A stretch of 64,000 nt of DNA from Deltaproteobacteria bacterium (GCA_024280335.1 JAJRQI010000061.1:62001-126000), one strand, 5' to 3'. Numbered from the stretch's first letter, positions 18,582-27,568 are shown. Notes: generated by a model not told the origin, from the sequence alone. A program made the numbers and translations.

Positions 18582-19535
18582 TCAGTCTGTCACGATAATC
18601 TCTAGCCCGGACTGCATACAGAAGTCCTGGCAGAGTCGGCAACCAATGCAGCGTTCGGCAGAAAAGTTCGGGATTGCTCCCGCTTCAGTCGGCGGCAGCA
18701 GGGCACCGGTCGGGCAGATACCGACACAACCGGTACAAGTCCGGCAGTCGGCACGGGTGATCCGCCGGGGGAACAGGTGGTTTTTGCTTTGTTCGAGGTT
18801 GTCCGGGGTTTGCTGCAACACCTGCTGCAACACCTGCAGCAGCAACTGGCGGGACGGGGGCAGCTGCTTGGTTCCGTAGGCGGCCTGCTGCGGATCTGTC
18901 TTTAACCGATCAGCAACGCAGACCCCGGCCCGTTTTGAGCGATTGTGCAGCAGGTTGAAAAATTCACGACGGCTGCAACTGCGTTCCACAAAGTCGAGTG
19001 CTGCGGTATCGAAGATAAGTTCCACCGTTCCAGCTGTTGCCGATTGCCGATTGCCATGCTGCTGAACCGCTTTTTCCAAGGGAACGATAATCGCCGCATT
19101 CTGACATTCTGTACAGGCGGTCAGGTTCAAACGGATTGAGCGGCCAAGCGCCAGAGTTACTGCCAGCAGCAGTTCCGGGTCGGCAAGTATCCCCAGGCAG
19201 GGTAGCCGAGCATGCCCGACTGTTTCCGGCATTGATGAACAGGCCAGTATCGGTTGTTCAATCGCTGTCAACTCCTGCAGCAGAGCAACAAAAGAAATCT
19301 CACTCCCCTGCAGGGCACCTGCGGGACAACTGGCGGTACAGAGCAGACAGCCCTGGCATCGATTTAGGTCCCAGTTCAATCCGTCGTCACGCCATTCCAG
19401 GGCCTTTGACGGGCAGATTTCGAAGCACTGGCGACAGCTCGATTTCGCAAAACGATGGCGCACGCAACTGCCCCGTCGGATCTTCAGCAGATCCTTGGGG
19501 GCCAAAGCTTGAAGTGTGTGCGAACCGGGAAGCAT
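18582..19535 (-). CDS. Multi-cluster ferredoxin-type protein of the arr operon
   Basis: A 317-residue iron-sulfur protein. The N-terminal half has CRQCFEICPSKAL and CQGCLLCTASCPAGAL; the C-terminal half has CRTCTGCVGICPTGALLPP and CIGCRLCQDFCMQSGLEI, enough for four [4Fe-4S] clusters. The middle (about 110-230) has no clear family and contains extra cysteines (LTACTECQN, ERSCSRREF). It starts 2 bp after arrD stops, so it belongs to the arr operon. NapF/MauM-type ferredoxins assist maturation or electron delivery of molybdenum enzymes; the role here is not shown. It has no signal peptide. Confidence 0.8.
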   Translation of the reverse strand: MLPGSHTLQALAPKDLLKIRRGSCVRHRFAKSSCRQCFEICPSKALEWRDDGLNWDLNRCQGCLLCTASCPAGALQGSEISFVALLQELTAIEQPILACSSMPETVGHARLPCLGILADPELLLAVTLALGRSIRLNLTACTECQNAAIIVPLEKAVQQHGNRQSATAGTVELIFDTAALDFVERSCSRREFFNLLHNRSKRAGVCVADRLKTDPQQAAYGTKQLPPSRQLLLQVLQQVLQQTPDNLEQSKNHLFPRRITRADCRTCTGCVGICPTGALLPPTEAGAIPNFSAERCIGCRLCQDFCMQSGLEIIVTD

Positions 19536-19537
19536 CC

Positions 19538-20158
19538 TCAGCCTTTTTGTTGCAGTACGAATTTTTCGGTCAGTTCCGCCAATAAACGATAGAAGTCTGT
19601 TGCAGCGTTTTCCGTGACCCGTTTGCAGAATTCAGCGACCCAGCGTCCCAGATGATTTTTCAGGAAGACCTGTTCAGCATTCGTGTAGCGCCGCAACGCA
19701 ACCTTGTCCTGAGCGGCCAAAGCCTCATTCTGCTTGAAACAGAGCAGGTAGAGGAATTCCAGCTCGACCGTGATGTGATCGGGCATCTCACGAAAATCTT
19801 CGGCAATCGCAAACTCAATCTCGGCATAACAGGCTCTGGCGTTCATGGTCGATTCACCCATGACCACTTTTTCGCCGTCGAGGTAGACCGAGCCGTAAGG
19901 CTTGGCCGGAATCTCAAATGGGCCCAGGAACAGATGACTGTAATCGTACAGCAGTTTTTCCTGTCCGGAATCGCGGAATACCTGGTCCATCTTTTCTGCT
20001 ATGGCTTGCAACGGGCTGTTCGCACCTTTCAGTGCGCCAGCCAGCTGAGTAAATAGATCTTCTTCCAGAAAGTAATCTTCCGGCTGGTAAAAACAGGCGC
20101 TGAGCAGGCGGTAGATAGAGGCTCGGTGTTGATTCTCAGACAGTGTAGGTAGTGACAT
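19538..20158 (-). CDS. arrD: TorD/DmsD-family chaperone of arsenate reductase (ArrD)
   Basis: A 206-residue, mostly helical cytoplasmic protein of the TorD family: RASIYRLLSACFYQPEDYFLEE at the start, YSHLFLGPFEIPAKPYGSVYL in the centre (the family FxGPxxxPxxPYxSxYL motif), and DHITVELEFLYLLCFKQNEAL after it. Such proteins bind the Tat signal of molybdopterin enzymes and hold them until cofactor insertion. Its place behind arrA-arrB makes ArrA the evident client. A terminator-like hairpin separates it from arrB. Confidence 0.9.
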   Translation of the reverse strand: MSLPTLSENQHRASIYRLLSACFYQPEDYFLEEDLFTQLAGALKGANSPLQAIAEKMDQVFRDSGQEKLLYDYSHLFLGPFEIPAKPYGSVYLDGEKVVMGESTMNARACYAEIEFAIAEDFREMPDHITVELEFLYLLCFKQNEALAAQDKVALRRYTNAEQVFLKNHLGRWVAEFCKRVTENAATDFYRLLAELTEKFVLQQKG

Positions 20159-20171
20159 TTAACCTCGCGAA

Positions 20172-20202
20172 AAAAGCTGGTGGGGAAATCCCGCCAGCTT
20201 TT
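20172..20202 (-). terminator. Hairpin between arrB and arrD
   Basis: AAAGCTGGCGGG and its near-complement flank a short loop, and T residues follow on the minus strand. It may end part of the transcripts after arrB or protect the arrAB mRNA, so that the catalytic subunits exceed the chaperone in amount. Confidence 0.6.
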
Positions 20203-20221
20203 GGTTAGTGACCCGGTGAAA

Positions 20222-21004
20222 TTATTTCGTCGGATCGTTATAGCTGCGCACGTAGTAGATATTCGGCTCGGTACCTTCATCTTCCTTGAGCCGTTGCACC
20301 GATTTGCTGTTGGCTTTCAGGGCCTTGCTGATTGCGCTGGCCGGATCGTTCAAATCGCCAAAGATTCGCGCATCGGCTGGACAGGCTTCGACACAGGCCG
20401 GCAGCAGACCAGCCGTGGTGCGATGCTGACAGAGGATGCATTTTTCGACCACCCCGGCGGCGCGCACCGGCTGGTAATCACCCGACTGGTAGTTGTTCAG
20501 ATCGGGCGGAACCGAGCCAACCTTGGCGGCGACCTGAGCCCCAGAGGCGGTACAGCCGGGGATCAGTTCGCTCTTGTCCTGCCAGCGGGCAGTCGTCGAT
20601 TTGCCGTGCAGGTTGAAGCTGATGACGCTGTAATTTTTGCCCTGATTGCTGGTTTCGTCGAGAATCAGCTGGCTGTAGGGGCAAGCATCCTGGCACAGTC
20701 GACAGCCGATGCAGCGATCCTGATTGTGCAGGGTGGTGTTGTCATCCGCCTTGAACATTGCCTTTGGGGTAACCGGGCAGGCCATGACACAGGGGGCGTC
20801 GCTGCAGTGATTGCAGAGGACCGGCATCTGGGTGTAGCGGGTCTGGGGAAAGACCCCTGTGGTCTGCATAACAAAGTCGGCCCAGTTGTGGCTTTGGCCG
20901 TCCGCCCGATCTCCGGTGTTGTTCTCGTTTTTGCAGCCGAGTGCGCAGGCTCCACAACCAACGCACTGGTGCAGGTCTATGACCATTCCATATTTTTTCG
21001 ACAT
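20222..21004 (-). CDS. arrB: Respiratory arsenate reductase iron-sulfur subunit ArrB
   Basis: A 260-residue DmsB/NrfC-type ferredoxin with four cysteine groups: CVGCGACALGCKNEN, CNHCSDAPCVMACP, CIGCRLCQDACPYSQLI and CILCQHRTTAGLLPACVEACP, expected to bind four [4Fe-4S] clusters. It passes electrons to ArrA. It has no signal of its own and should be exported with ArrA through Tat. No ArrC/NrfD membrane anchor follows in the operon, so electrons probably come from a CymA-like cytochrome or another quinol oxidase encoded elsewhere. It lies 28 bp after arrA. Confidence 0.9.
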   Translation of the reverse strand: MSKKYGMVIDLHQCVGCGACALGCKNENNTGDRADGQSHNWADFVMQTTGVFPQTRYTQMPVLCNHCSDAPCVMACPVTPKAMFKADDNTTLHNQDRCIGCRLCQDACPYSQLILDETSNQGKNYSVISFNLHGKSTTARWQDKSELIPGCTASGAQVAAKVGSVPPDLNNYQSGDYQPVRAAGVVEKCILCQHRTTAGLLPACVEACPADARIFGDLNDPASAISKALKANSKSVQRLKEDEGTEPNIYYVRSYNDPTK

Positions 21005-21032
21005 AGTCGTCTCCTCTTAGGGCAGGCGTTGA

Positions 21033-23585
21033 TTAAAGCTTGACGATCTTGACCCGGGTTACCCCACCGTGGCGGGCGGTTGAGCCGCTGAGACGATCAT
21101 AGTCCGCCGGCATCAGGTGGTTATTGCTGCCACCACGGGGGGTCTTGCCGAACTCCAGGGCAGCGACCCGGCCATAGGCCCAGTGCCCCTGGCCGTAGCA
21201 CTTGCTGACGGTCCCTGGACGGATCCCCTCGAAGAGGGTGACGTTCCCCTCGATCGAGGCAACCGGCGAGGTCATCCTGACCTTGTCACCCTCTTTAATC
21301 CCCAGTTTGACGGCATCTTTCGGGTTGATCTTGATGACATCCTCCCAGCTGGCATCACCCGGATCGACCTTTTTGAACTCGTAGTAGGCCGGCAGGTTCT
21401 GCGAACGTCCTTCGCGGTTCAGGCGTGACCGGTACTCCTGGAAAATGAACGGATATTCTGCGGCATCCCCATGTCGGTAGGCCGGCTCATAGTGCGGAAT
21501 GAACGCCTGCTCGCCCTTGGCGGTGTACTTGGCGGTTTCCAGGATATCGTCGATGGTGGTCTTGTGTTTGTCGGCATGTTTATGCAGGGATGCTTTGAGG
21601 GTCTCGCTGTAAAATTCAAATTTGTGGGTTTTGGTCTTCCACTTGCCCCACTTCTTTTTAAACGGATAGGGGTCGGACTGCCAGAGCCCTTTTTTGCGGA
21701 AATCCTCCCAGCCTGCCAGTTTGTCGCCACCTTTGTATTTGCTCGGATCCCAGAAGTTCCGGGTCATGAGTTTGGTGACGTAAAGCGCAAACTCCATGCT
21801 GTTAGTCGGTGACTTGCCGGTCTGCGGATCTTTACATTCCTTCTGGAAGTAATCGAGCATGTTCGGGAAGCCCTTGGCCTTGAGTTTTTCGGCCAGCAGA
21901 TAAGGGACTTCGGTCTCGTCGATGCGCACGTCCCAGAGCGGTTTGACCATCGGTTGCTCGATGGAAACGTAGCTGTGGCGGGCCGCTTTGCTCGGCAAAA
22001 AGGCCCAGCGCTCGAACATGTGGAAGGCCGCCGGCAGGACGATGTCGGCAAACCAGGACATTTCCGCTGCATTGGTCGTAATGTGGGCGAAGAACGGCAG
22101 CTTGCTCAGGGCCTTTTCCCAACGCTCGGAACCGGTGCAGGAGAAGGCGAGGTTGTTCCAGTAACCGATCGCTACTTTGATATCATAGGGATCCTCGTTG
22201 AGAATACCATCCGCGGCATTGTTGGTGACAACACCGCCACCCGGCTTGCCTTTTTTCAGTGCCGGGAATTCCTTGTACCCGCGCTGGTCGATCTTTTTGT
22301 TCTTCTGTCCCTTGGCGGAAATCTCATCGATGTAAGGCTTGAATTTCTCTTTGCGCAGCGGGATGTGGCTGTAGGGCGCCTTCATCTTTTCCAGTACCCC
22401 GCCTTCCGTATCGATGGCACCGACCAGACCGTTCAGGGCGTGGGCAGCAAGGGCCGCGTAGCCGCCGCGAACCTGCATCGAGGCACCCGGCGCCATCCAG
22501 ACCATACAGTTGGGCGCGGCTTTCGCCAGACCGATGGCAACCCGCTTGATCTGCTCGGCCGGAATGCCGCAGATCGGGGCCGCCCACTCGGGGGTACGGT
22601 CCTTCAATTCCAGATTCCACCACTTGACCACGCCATTGGTATAGACCTCGGCAAAGGCTGCTCCGTCGACTTTTTTACCCGAGATGAATCGGTTCTTGCC
22701 GTCTTTGAACTTGCCGACAAACTCCCGACTCCAGAGGCCTTCAGTGAGGATTACATTGGCCATGGCCACCGCCAGCGCACCATCTTCGCCGGGAATAACC
22801 GGCAGCCACTCATGGGCCTTGGACGCGGTAGCCGATAGGCGCGGATCGACCACCGCTACGGTCGCCTGATCTAGCACCTTGCCCCACTTGCGGATCGCCA
22901 CCGGCACCTGTCGGTTCGAAGCGATCGGATCGCCGCCGAACATCAGCACATACTTGGTGTTATCCAGGTCGTAATCCCGATAATCCCAGAACCCTTGGCT
23001 GAAGTAGGAGCCGAACTTTTCCGCCTCGGCACAGATGGCACTATGAGAGATGCTGTTCGGAGTGCCGAAGATTTTCGGCATGGCGTCATAGATAACGTCG
23101 CGCGTGTAGGTGTAGCGACCGCGCATCAGCATGAACTTGTTGGTCTCTTTGCTTTTACGCAGCGCCATCATCTTATCGGCGATGGTGTCCAGCGCTTCGT
23201 CCCAGGAGATCGGCACAAATTTCGGGTCTTCGTTACGCCCTTTTTTCGGGTTGGTCCGCTTCATCGGCACCTTGATCCGATCCGGATCGTACATTTGACC
23301 GAGTGCCAGGTGGCCTCGCGGACAGAGATAACCTTCCGCCGACTTGGAGTTCTGGTTGCCGCGGACCTTGACCACGCGGCCGTCCTGCACCAGCGCTTCA
23401 GCAGAGCACCAGCTGGTGCAGCCCTGACAAGTGGTTGCGACCCACTCGCCCTTGCCCGGTGATTTGGGTTGCGCCTTGGCCTCAGTCATTGCGTTGGTCG
23501 CCGGTTTGGCTGCAACGCAACCGGCCAGAGCCACACCGCCGGTTGCTGCGGATGCCTTGATGAAATCCCTGCGTGACAGTTTCAT
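21033..23585 (-). CDS. arrA: Respiratory arsenate reductase catalytic subunit ArrA
   Basis: An 850-residue molybdopterin oxidoreductase that reduces arsenate to arsenite outside the inner membrane. The Tat motif SRRDFIK (4-10) precedes LAGC (20-23), which resembles a lipobox. The [4Fe-4S] cysteines are 53, 56, 60 and 88 (CxxCxxxC then CPRG). RGRY at 155-158 is the motif that separates ArrA from ArxA, and Cys185 in SHSAICAE is the expected Mo ligand. Length agrees with known ArrA. It heads an operon with arrB, arrD and a ferredoxin and has a sigma-54 promoter 84 bp upstream. Relatives such as polysulfide reductase lack RGRY. Confidence 0.92.
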   Translation of the reverse strand: MKLSRRDFIKASAATGGVALAGCVAAKPATNAMTEAKAQPKSPGKGEWVATTCQGCTSWCSAEALVQDGRVVKVRGNQNSKSAEGYLCPRGHLALGQMYDPDRIKVPMKRTNPKKGRNEDPKFVPISWDEALDTIADKMMALRKSKETNKFMLMRGRYTYTRDVIYDAMPKIFGTPNSISHSAICAEAEKFGSYFSQGFWDYRDYDLDNTKYVLMFGGDPIASNRQVPVAIRKWGKVLDQATVAVVDPRLSATASKAHEWLPVIPGEDGALAVAMANVILTEGLWSREFVGKFKDGKNRFISGKKVDGAAFAEVYTNGVVKWWNLELKDRTPEWAAPICGIPAEQIKRVAIGLAKAAPNCMVWMAPGASMQVRGGYAALAAHALNGLVGAIDTEGGVLEKMKAPYSHIPLRKEKFKPYIDEISAKGQKNKKIDQRGYKEFPALKKGKPGGGVVTNNAADGILNEDPYDIKVAIGYWNNLAFSCTGSERWEKALSKLPFFAHITTNAAEMSWFADIVLPAAFHMFERWAFLPSKAARHSYVSIEQPMVKPLWDVRIDETEVPYLLAEKLKAKGFPNMLDYFQKECKDPQTGKSPTNSMEFALYVTKLMTRNFWDPSKYKGGDKLAGWEDFRKKGLWQSDPYPFKKKWGKWKTKTHKFEFYSETLKASLHKHADKHKTTIDDILETAKYTAKGEQAFIPHYEPAYRHGDAAEYPFIFQEYRSRLNREGRSQNLPAYYEFKKVDPGDASWEDVIKINPKDAVKLGIKEGDKVRMTSPVASIEGNVTLFEGIRPGTVSKCYGQGHWAYGRVAALEFGKTPRGGSNNHLMPADYDRLSGSTARHGGVTRVKIVKL

Positions 23586-23668
23586 GCAGTCTCCTCCTGT
23601 TTGAGGGTTAACGTTAAAGCGGGTAATGGAAGCAACGTTTATTTAATGGACTCTAAACTTTGAAGAAT

Positions 23669-23684
23669 AGCAAGGCTTGTGCCG
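23669..23684 (-). promoter_or_regulatory. Sigma-54 (-24/-12) promoter of the arr operon
   Basis: On the minus strand the sequence is CGGCACAAGCCTTGCT, with GG and GC ten bases apart exactly as in the consensus TGGCAC-N5-TTGCT. It is 84 bp upstream of the arrA start, and the adjacent gene encodes a sigma-54 activator with GAFTGA. The match is strong in sequence, place and context. Confidence 0.88.
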
Positions 23685-23760
23685 AAAGCAAGTTAGTGAA
23701 AAGTAGTGAAATTTCAAGTGGATAGGCAAGGGAGGATTTACGTGATCAGCAGGTAGGTGT

Positions 23761-23772
23761 TACCAAACGGTA
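23761..23772. promoter_or_regulatory. Possible enhancer site for the ArrR activator
   Basis: TACC-AAAC-GGTA is a perfect 4-4-4 palindrome about 80 bp upstream of the -24 element, a usual distance for NtrC-type enhancers. A second GGTTACCG lies near 23831. The sites are short, so the call rests on position. Confidence 0.35.
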
Positions 23773-23847
23773 GCGGTTTTCTGGCTTGCTTGATTTTTCC
23801 TGTCATTGCAGTAGGTTAGAAGCGATTTGGCTGGTTACCGAAAAGAC

Positions 23848-25194
23848 TCAGTTGCGGTTCAGTTTTTCCCAGAGATTTTTTCTGGAGATCCCCAGTCGTG
23901 CCGCTGCCGCAGTTCGATTGTCACCTTCCTCAGCGATGACCATCTGGATAAATCTTTTTTCAAATTTGCGGGTTGCTTCCTTTAAGGGCATATTTGTGTG
24001 AAATCCCTGAATCAGCTCGCTGCCGTTGGTTTGCTGCATGGCGACTTCCGCAGGCAATTCTGTCAGGCTGATGATCTGTCCTGCGTAGAGCACCTGCAAT
24101 CTTTCCAGCAGGTTGCGCAATTCACGAATATTGCCGGGGAAGCGATAGTTTTCCAGCGCCTGCACCGCCTCGGGCGAGAGGATAATCGGTGGCTGGGAGT
24201 ATTGCTGCGAATAATGCCGCAGAATCTCAATAATCAGCATCGGGATGTCTTCGCGGCGTTCCCGCAGCGGCGGGACAGTGACCGGAATGACATTCAGGCG
24301 ATAATAAAAATCCTCCCGCATGCGACCTGCCTTGACCAGTTCCGCAAGGTCCTGATTGGTTGCTGCAATCAGCCGGAAATCGACATTCTGCTCATGTTCA
24401 TCCCCCAGGCGGCGCAGCTTCCGTTCCTGTAGAACCCGTAGCAATTTGACCTGCATCGGCAGGGGGATTTCACCGATTTCATCCAGCAACAGGGTGCCGC
24501 CGTCGGCTTGCAACAACAGACCATCATGGTCGCGTTGGGCACCGGTAAAGGCGCCTTTACAATAGCCGAACAGCTCTCCCTCCAACAAGGTTTCGGGAAT
24601 GGCGGCACAGTTGACCCTGATCAGGGGGGCTTCGGCACGCGGACTGTTTTTGTGGATAAATTCTGCCAGCCGCTCTTTACCGACACCGCTTTCTCCCAAC
24701 AATAAAACGGTCGCCGAGGTCACTGCCGCTGACCCGCAGGTCTGTACCGTTTTTTGAAACAGCGGAGAATGACTGGTCACGAACTGCTCGGCGCTGTGTT
24801 CGGTCAATTGCTGTCGCAGGATATGCAACTGGAAAGCCCGTTCAATCCGCAGCAGCAGCAATTCTACTTTGAACGGTTTGGCCAGATAATCGTAGGCACC
24901 ATCGCGCATGGCGGCAACTGCAGCTTCCACACTCGACTGCCCGGTCATCAGGATTACACTGCAATCAGGTTGTCTGTTTTGCAATTCGTAGAGCAGTTCG
25001 ATGCCGGATATGTCCGGCAGTTTAATATCGATCAGCGCCACGGGGAAACCGTTCTGCCCCAACAGATCAAGGGCTTCCTGCCCATTTTTCGCAGGAAAAA
25101 CCTGATAGCCGGCAGCTTCCAGATTGTCCAGCAGGGTCAGGCGGTGAAGTTGCTCGTCCTCAACCAGCAGTATTGATTTTTTCTCCATGCTCAT
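23848..25194 (-). CDS. NtrC-family sigma-54 response regulator (ArrR)
   Basis: A 448-residue regulator: an N-terminal receiver (ILLVEDEQ, phospho-Asp in ALIDIKLPDISG), a central AAA+ domain (GESGVGKERLAEFIH, GAFTGAQRDHDG for sigma-54 contact, LLLDEIGEIPLPMQ, RLIAATNQDL), and a Fis-type helix-turn-helix at the end (NRTAAAARLGISRKNLWEKL). The ATG at 25194 is just after the arrS stop; ATG 25188 is equally possible. It should be phosphorylated by ArrS and activate the arrA promoter at 23669-23684. Confidence 0.9.
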   Translation of the reverse strand: MSMEKKSILLVEDEQLHRLTLLDNLEAAGYQVFPAKNGQEALDLLGQNGFPVALIDIKLPDISGIELLYELQNRQPDCSVILMTGQSSVEAAVAAMRDGAYDYLAKPFKVELLLLRIERAFQLHILRQQLTEHSAEQFVTSHSPLFQKTVQTCGSAAVTSATVLLLGESGVGKERLAEFIHKNSPRAEAPLIRVNCAAIPETLLEGELFGYCKGAFTGAQRDHDGLLLQADGGTLLLDEIGEIPLPMQVKLLRVLQERKLRRLGDEHEQNVDFRLIAATNQDLAELVKAGRMREDFYYRLNVIPVTVPPLRERREDIPMLIIEILRHYSQQYSQPPIILSPEAVQALENYRFPGNIRELRNLLERLQVLYAGQIISLTELPAEVAMQQTNGSELIQGFHTNMPLKEATRKFEKRFIQMVIAEEGDNRTAAAARLGISRKNLWEKLNRN

Positions 25195-25195
25195 T

Positions 25196-26647
25196 TCAGC
25201 TTTCCAGCGGAATTCTGATTTCGAAGCAAGCACCCGAGTCTGTCTCCAGCAAGTGCAATACTCCACCATGTTTTTCAATTGTACTCAAGCTGAAAGCCAG
25301 GCCGATCCCGGTGCCCTTACCGGCGGCCTTGGTGGTAAAAAACGGAGTGAAAATCTGCTGTTTTAACTGATCCGGAACGCCAGGGCCGTTATCGATCACC
25401 TGGAAACAGAAATCGTCACCTTCAACATAAGAGCGCAGACGGATCTGGCCACAGTTATCCAATGCATCAGCAGCGTTGATTACCAGATTGAGAATCACTT
25501 GCTGTATTTTGCGTGAATCGCATCTGATGCTCAAGGCAGGCGCCTGCCCGGTTAACTGCAGGTCGATCTTTTTCCCCTTGGTTGCCAGGTGGCAGATACG
25601 CATGATTTCGTCGGTCAATGTCTGGAGCTCGACCGCTTCCTTGTTCAGTTCGCCGGCTCGGGAGAGGTCGAGCAACTGGGCGACAATGGCGGCAATCCGT
25701 TCCACTTCATTTTGCAGTAATGGAAGATATCTCTCCAGCATCTCCGGCTTTCTTTGCAGGATCGCCAGCGCACCGCTGATTCCGGCCAGCGGATTGTTGA
25801 TTTCGTGAGCGACCCCGGCAACGATCTGACCCGTAGTCACCAGCCGTTCATTTTCAAGCAGCCGCCCGATGCTTTCATCGCGCTCACGCTCACTTTTGTG
25901 CAGTCTTTTGAGCATCCGACTGAAACTGTTCTGCAATAGGCCAAGTTCATCTCGGCGACGGCTTTCCGGTATTTGAGCAAATTGCTCGCCATCGACTCGC
26001 TCCATCATCTGCGCCAAACCGCGCAAAGGGCGCGTCAGGCGGCTGCCGACAAAGAAGAACAGCAGCAGCGCGCCGGCTGCGAACAGGCAACAGAAACTGA
26101 TGATCCGTACGGCCAGCGCCCGAAGTTGCTTTTGCAGCGGGGCCAGCGGCAGACCGATCCGCAAACCGCCCCAACGTTTGCCGTGAATCGCCAGCGGCGA
26201 ACCGACATCCAGAATCTTTTGCCCTTGCCAAAAACGCTGCTGGACCACCACCGAAGACGCAGCCAGAACCGTCCGGGTCAGGCTGTCAGCCATGATCTCG
26301 CCAAATAGATTGATCTGACTGTGGGCAAGGATTTTCCCTCTGGTATCAGTGACCAACGCATAGGCTGGTCTTAATTGAGGATTATCCATGATGTCGATGA
26401 CAAAATTGTCGAGCAGGCCGCCCTCGGAAACCAGCCCCAGTTCTTCATATAGCAGGGCATTAATAATCGGGATCGCCATGCTGCTGACCAGAACGGTTCC
26501 GGCATCTTCCAGTCGTTGGCGTAACATTTGCCGTTCGTGCGTCCAGGCCCAACTTCCCCAAGCAACTGATATCAGAACCACCAGGCTGCAGGCAAACAGC
26601 ATGAACTTGGTTCTCAGGCTATAAAGCGGCTTTACTGGGGATGACAT
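25196..26647 (-). CDS. Membrane histidine kinase of the arr locus (ArrS)
   Basis: A 483-residue kinase starting at ATG 26647, overlapping the end of arrX by 16 bp. TM1 (FMLFACSLVVLISVAWGSWAW, about 15-35) and TM2 (near 180-203) enclose a ~145-residue periplasmic sensor; HAMP, then HisKA with the phospho-His in VAGVAHEINNPLAG, then HATPase with NLVINAADAL, DNGPGV and GKGTGIGLAFS. A longer frame to 26749 lies inside arrX and adds no recognised sequence. It probably senses arsenate through the ArrX binding protein. Confidence 0.9.
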   Translation of the reverse strand: MSSPVKPLYSLRTKFMLFACSLVVLISVAWGSWAWTHERQMLRQRLEDAGTVLVSSMAIPIINALLYEELGLVSEGGLLDNFVIDIMDNPQLRPAYALVTDTRGKILAHSQINLFGEIMADSLTRTVLAASSVVVQQRFWQGQKILDVGSPLAIHGKRWGGLRIGLPLAPLQKQLRALAVRIISFCCLFAAGALLLFFFVGSRLTRPLRGLAQMMERVDGEQFAQIPESRRRDELGLLQNSFSRMLKRLHKSERERDESIGRLLENERLVTTGQIVAGVAHEINNPLAGISGALAILQRKPEMLERYLPLLQNEVERIAAIVAQLLDLSRAGELNKEAVELQTLTDEIMRICHLATKGKKIDLQLTGQAPALSIRCDSRKIQQVILNLVINAADALDNCGQIRLRSYVEGDDFCFQVIDNGPGVPDQLKQQIFTPFFTTKAAGKGTGIGLAFSLSTIEKHGGVLHLLETDSGACFEIRIPLES

Positions 26648-27516
26648 GATTTTCCGCAGCCCCCCGTTATATTCTCCAGCATCTGCAAGATAGGCTGATA
26701 ATCCTCGGTACTGGCCGGAACGAAGCCGTGACGGAACTCCGGATCCCACTCGGCAAGCATTTTTTGCTGTTGTGGATTCTCAGGATCAATCGCCAGCAGT
26801 GCTCCGGTCAAAGCATCAATCAGCGCTTGCGGTGCATCCCGGCGGACGACGATCGGCACTGCCGGGATCGGCGCTGAACGTGCCAGGATTCTCAATCCTG
26901 ATTCCTGATAGCGGTAGGCGACCACATCCTTGACCGCGCCGGCGTCAAACTGCCCCTTGAGAACCGCCCTGGCAACATCGGTATGGGTGGGCAGATTTTC
27001 ATAGCGGCCCAGGTCGTCCAGATTCACGCCATGTTCGAACAGATAGATTCGCGGAATCAAATTGCCGGAAGTCGAATGAACATTGCCAAAGGCGAAGTTT
27101 TTCCCTTTCAGATGTGCAACCTCTGTTAGGGGGCTTTCCTTGCGCACGATGATCAGGCTGAAGTAATCGGGCTGACCAGATTGGTTGCGTGGACGCAAAA
27201 TCGGCTTGGCACCGAACCCTTGGCTTGCCGCCGCAAAGGTCACATCCCCCAGCGAGGCGACCTGGGTCACACCGGTGCGCAGATGCTCGACAACCTCCGG
27301 ATAGTCACGGGCCAGTTTGAGTTCAAACCGGTACGGGGTGTTTTGCGTCAGGTAATCCATGATCGGCTGGTAGTTCTGGTACATGATCATTGGATTGTAG
27401 CGGGGGATGACGCCGAAGTGGATCAGCGGTTTTTCTGCGGCCGCCGGCGAACCGCCCCAAAGGCTCAGCAGCAAAGCAAAAAAAACAATACTATGCGCTC
27501 TGCAGGATCGACTCAT
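26632..27516 (-). CDS. Phosphonate/oxyanion-binding-type periplasmic sensor (ArrX/AioX-like)
   Basis: A 294-residue PhnD-like protein with a Sec signal (FFALLLSLWGGSPAAA) and the family core IHFGVIPRYNPMIMYQNYQPIMDYL, VASLGDVTFAAA, FAFGNVHSTSGNLIPRIYL, QFDAGAVKDVVAYRY. PhnD-like proteins encoded before an AioS-type kinase bind arsenite or arsenate and present it to the kinase. The C-terminus ends CGKSCHPQ, giving two cysteines that could help bind a thiophilic metalloid, though this is inference. It heads arrX-arrS-arrR and is divergent from arsR2. Confidence 0.85.
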   Translation of the reverse strand: MSRSCRAHSIVFFALLLSLWGGSPAAAEKPLIHFGVIPRYNPMIMYQNYQPIMDYLTQNTPYRFELKLARDYPEVVEHLRTGVTQVASLGDVTFAAASQGFGAKPILRPRNQSGQPDYFSLIIVRKESPLTEVAHLKGKNFAFGNVHSTSGNLIPRIYLFEHGVNLDDLGRYENLPTHTDVARAVLKGQFDAGAVKDVVAYRYQESGLRILARSAPIPAVPIVVRRDAPQALIDALTGALLAIDPENPQQQKMLAEWDPEFRHGFVPASTEDYQPILQMLENITGGCGKSCHPQ

Positions 27517-27532
27517 AATCTACCTCTGGCTA

Positions 27533-27561
27533 TTGACATATATCCGCATAGGCAGATAAGC
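27533..27561 (+). promoter_or_regulatory. arsR2 promoter with ArsR2 operator, leaderless arrangement
   Basis: TTGACA (27533-27538) is 17 bp from ATAAGC (27556-27561). Between them lies TATCCGC-ATAG-GCAGATA (27541-27558), a 7-4-7 inverted repeat with one mismatch, which matches the perfect site at 27934-27951. The start codon is at 27569, so transcription would begin at or just before the ATG and no Shine-Dalgarno is visible. The site is also within the divergent arrX upstream region. Confidence 0.65.
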
Positions 27562-27568
27562 TATCGCT

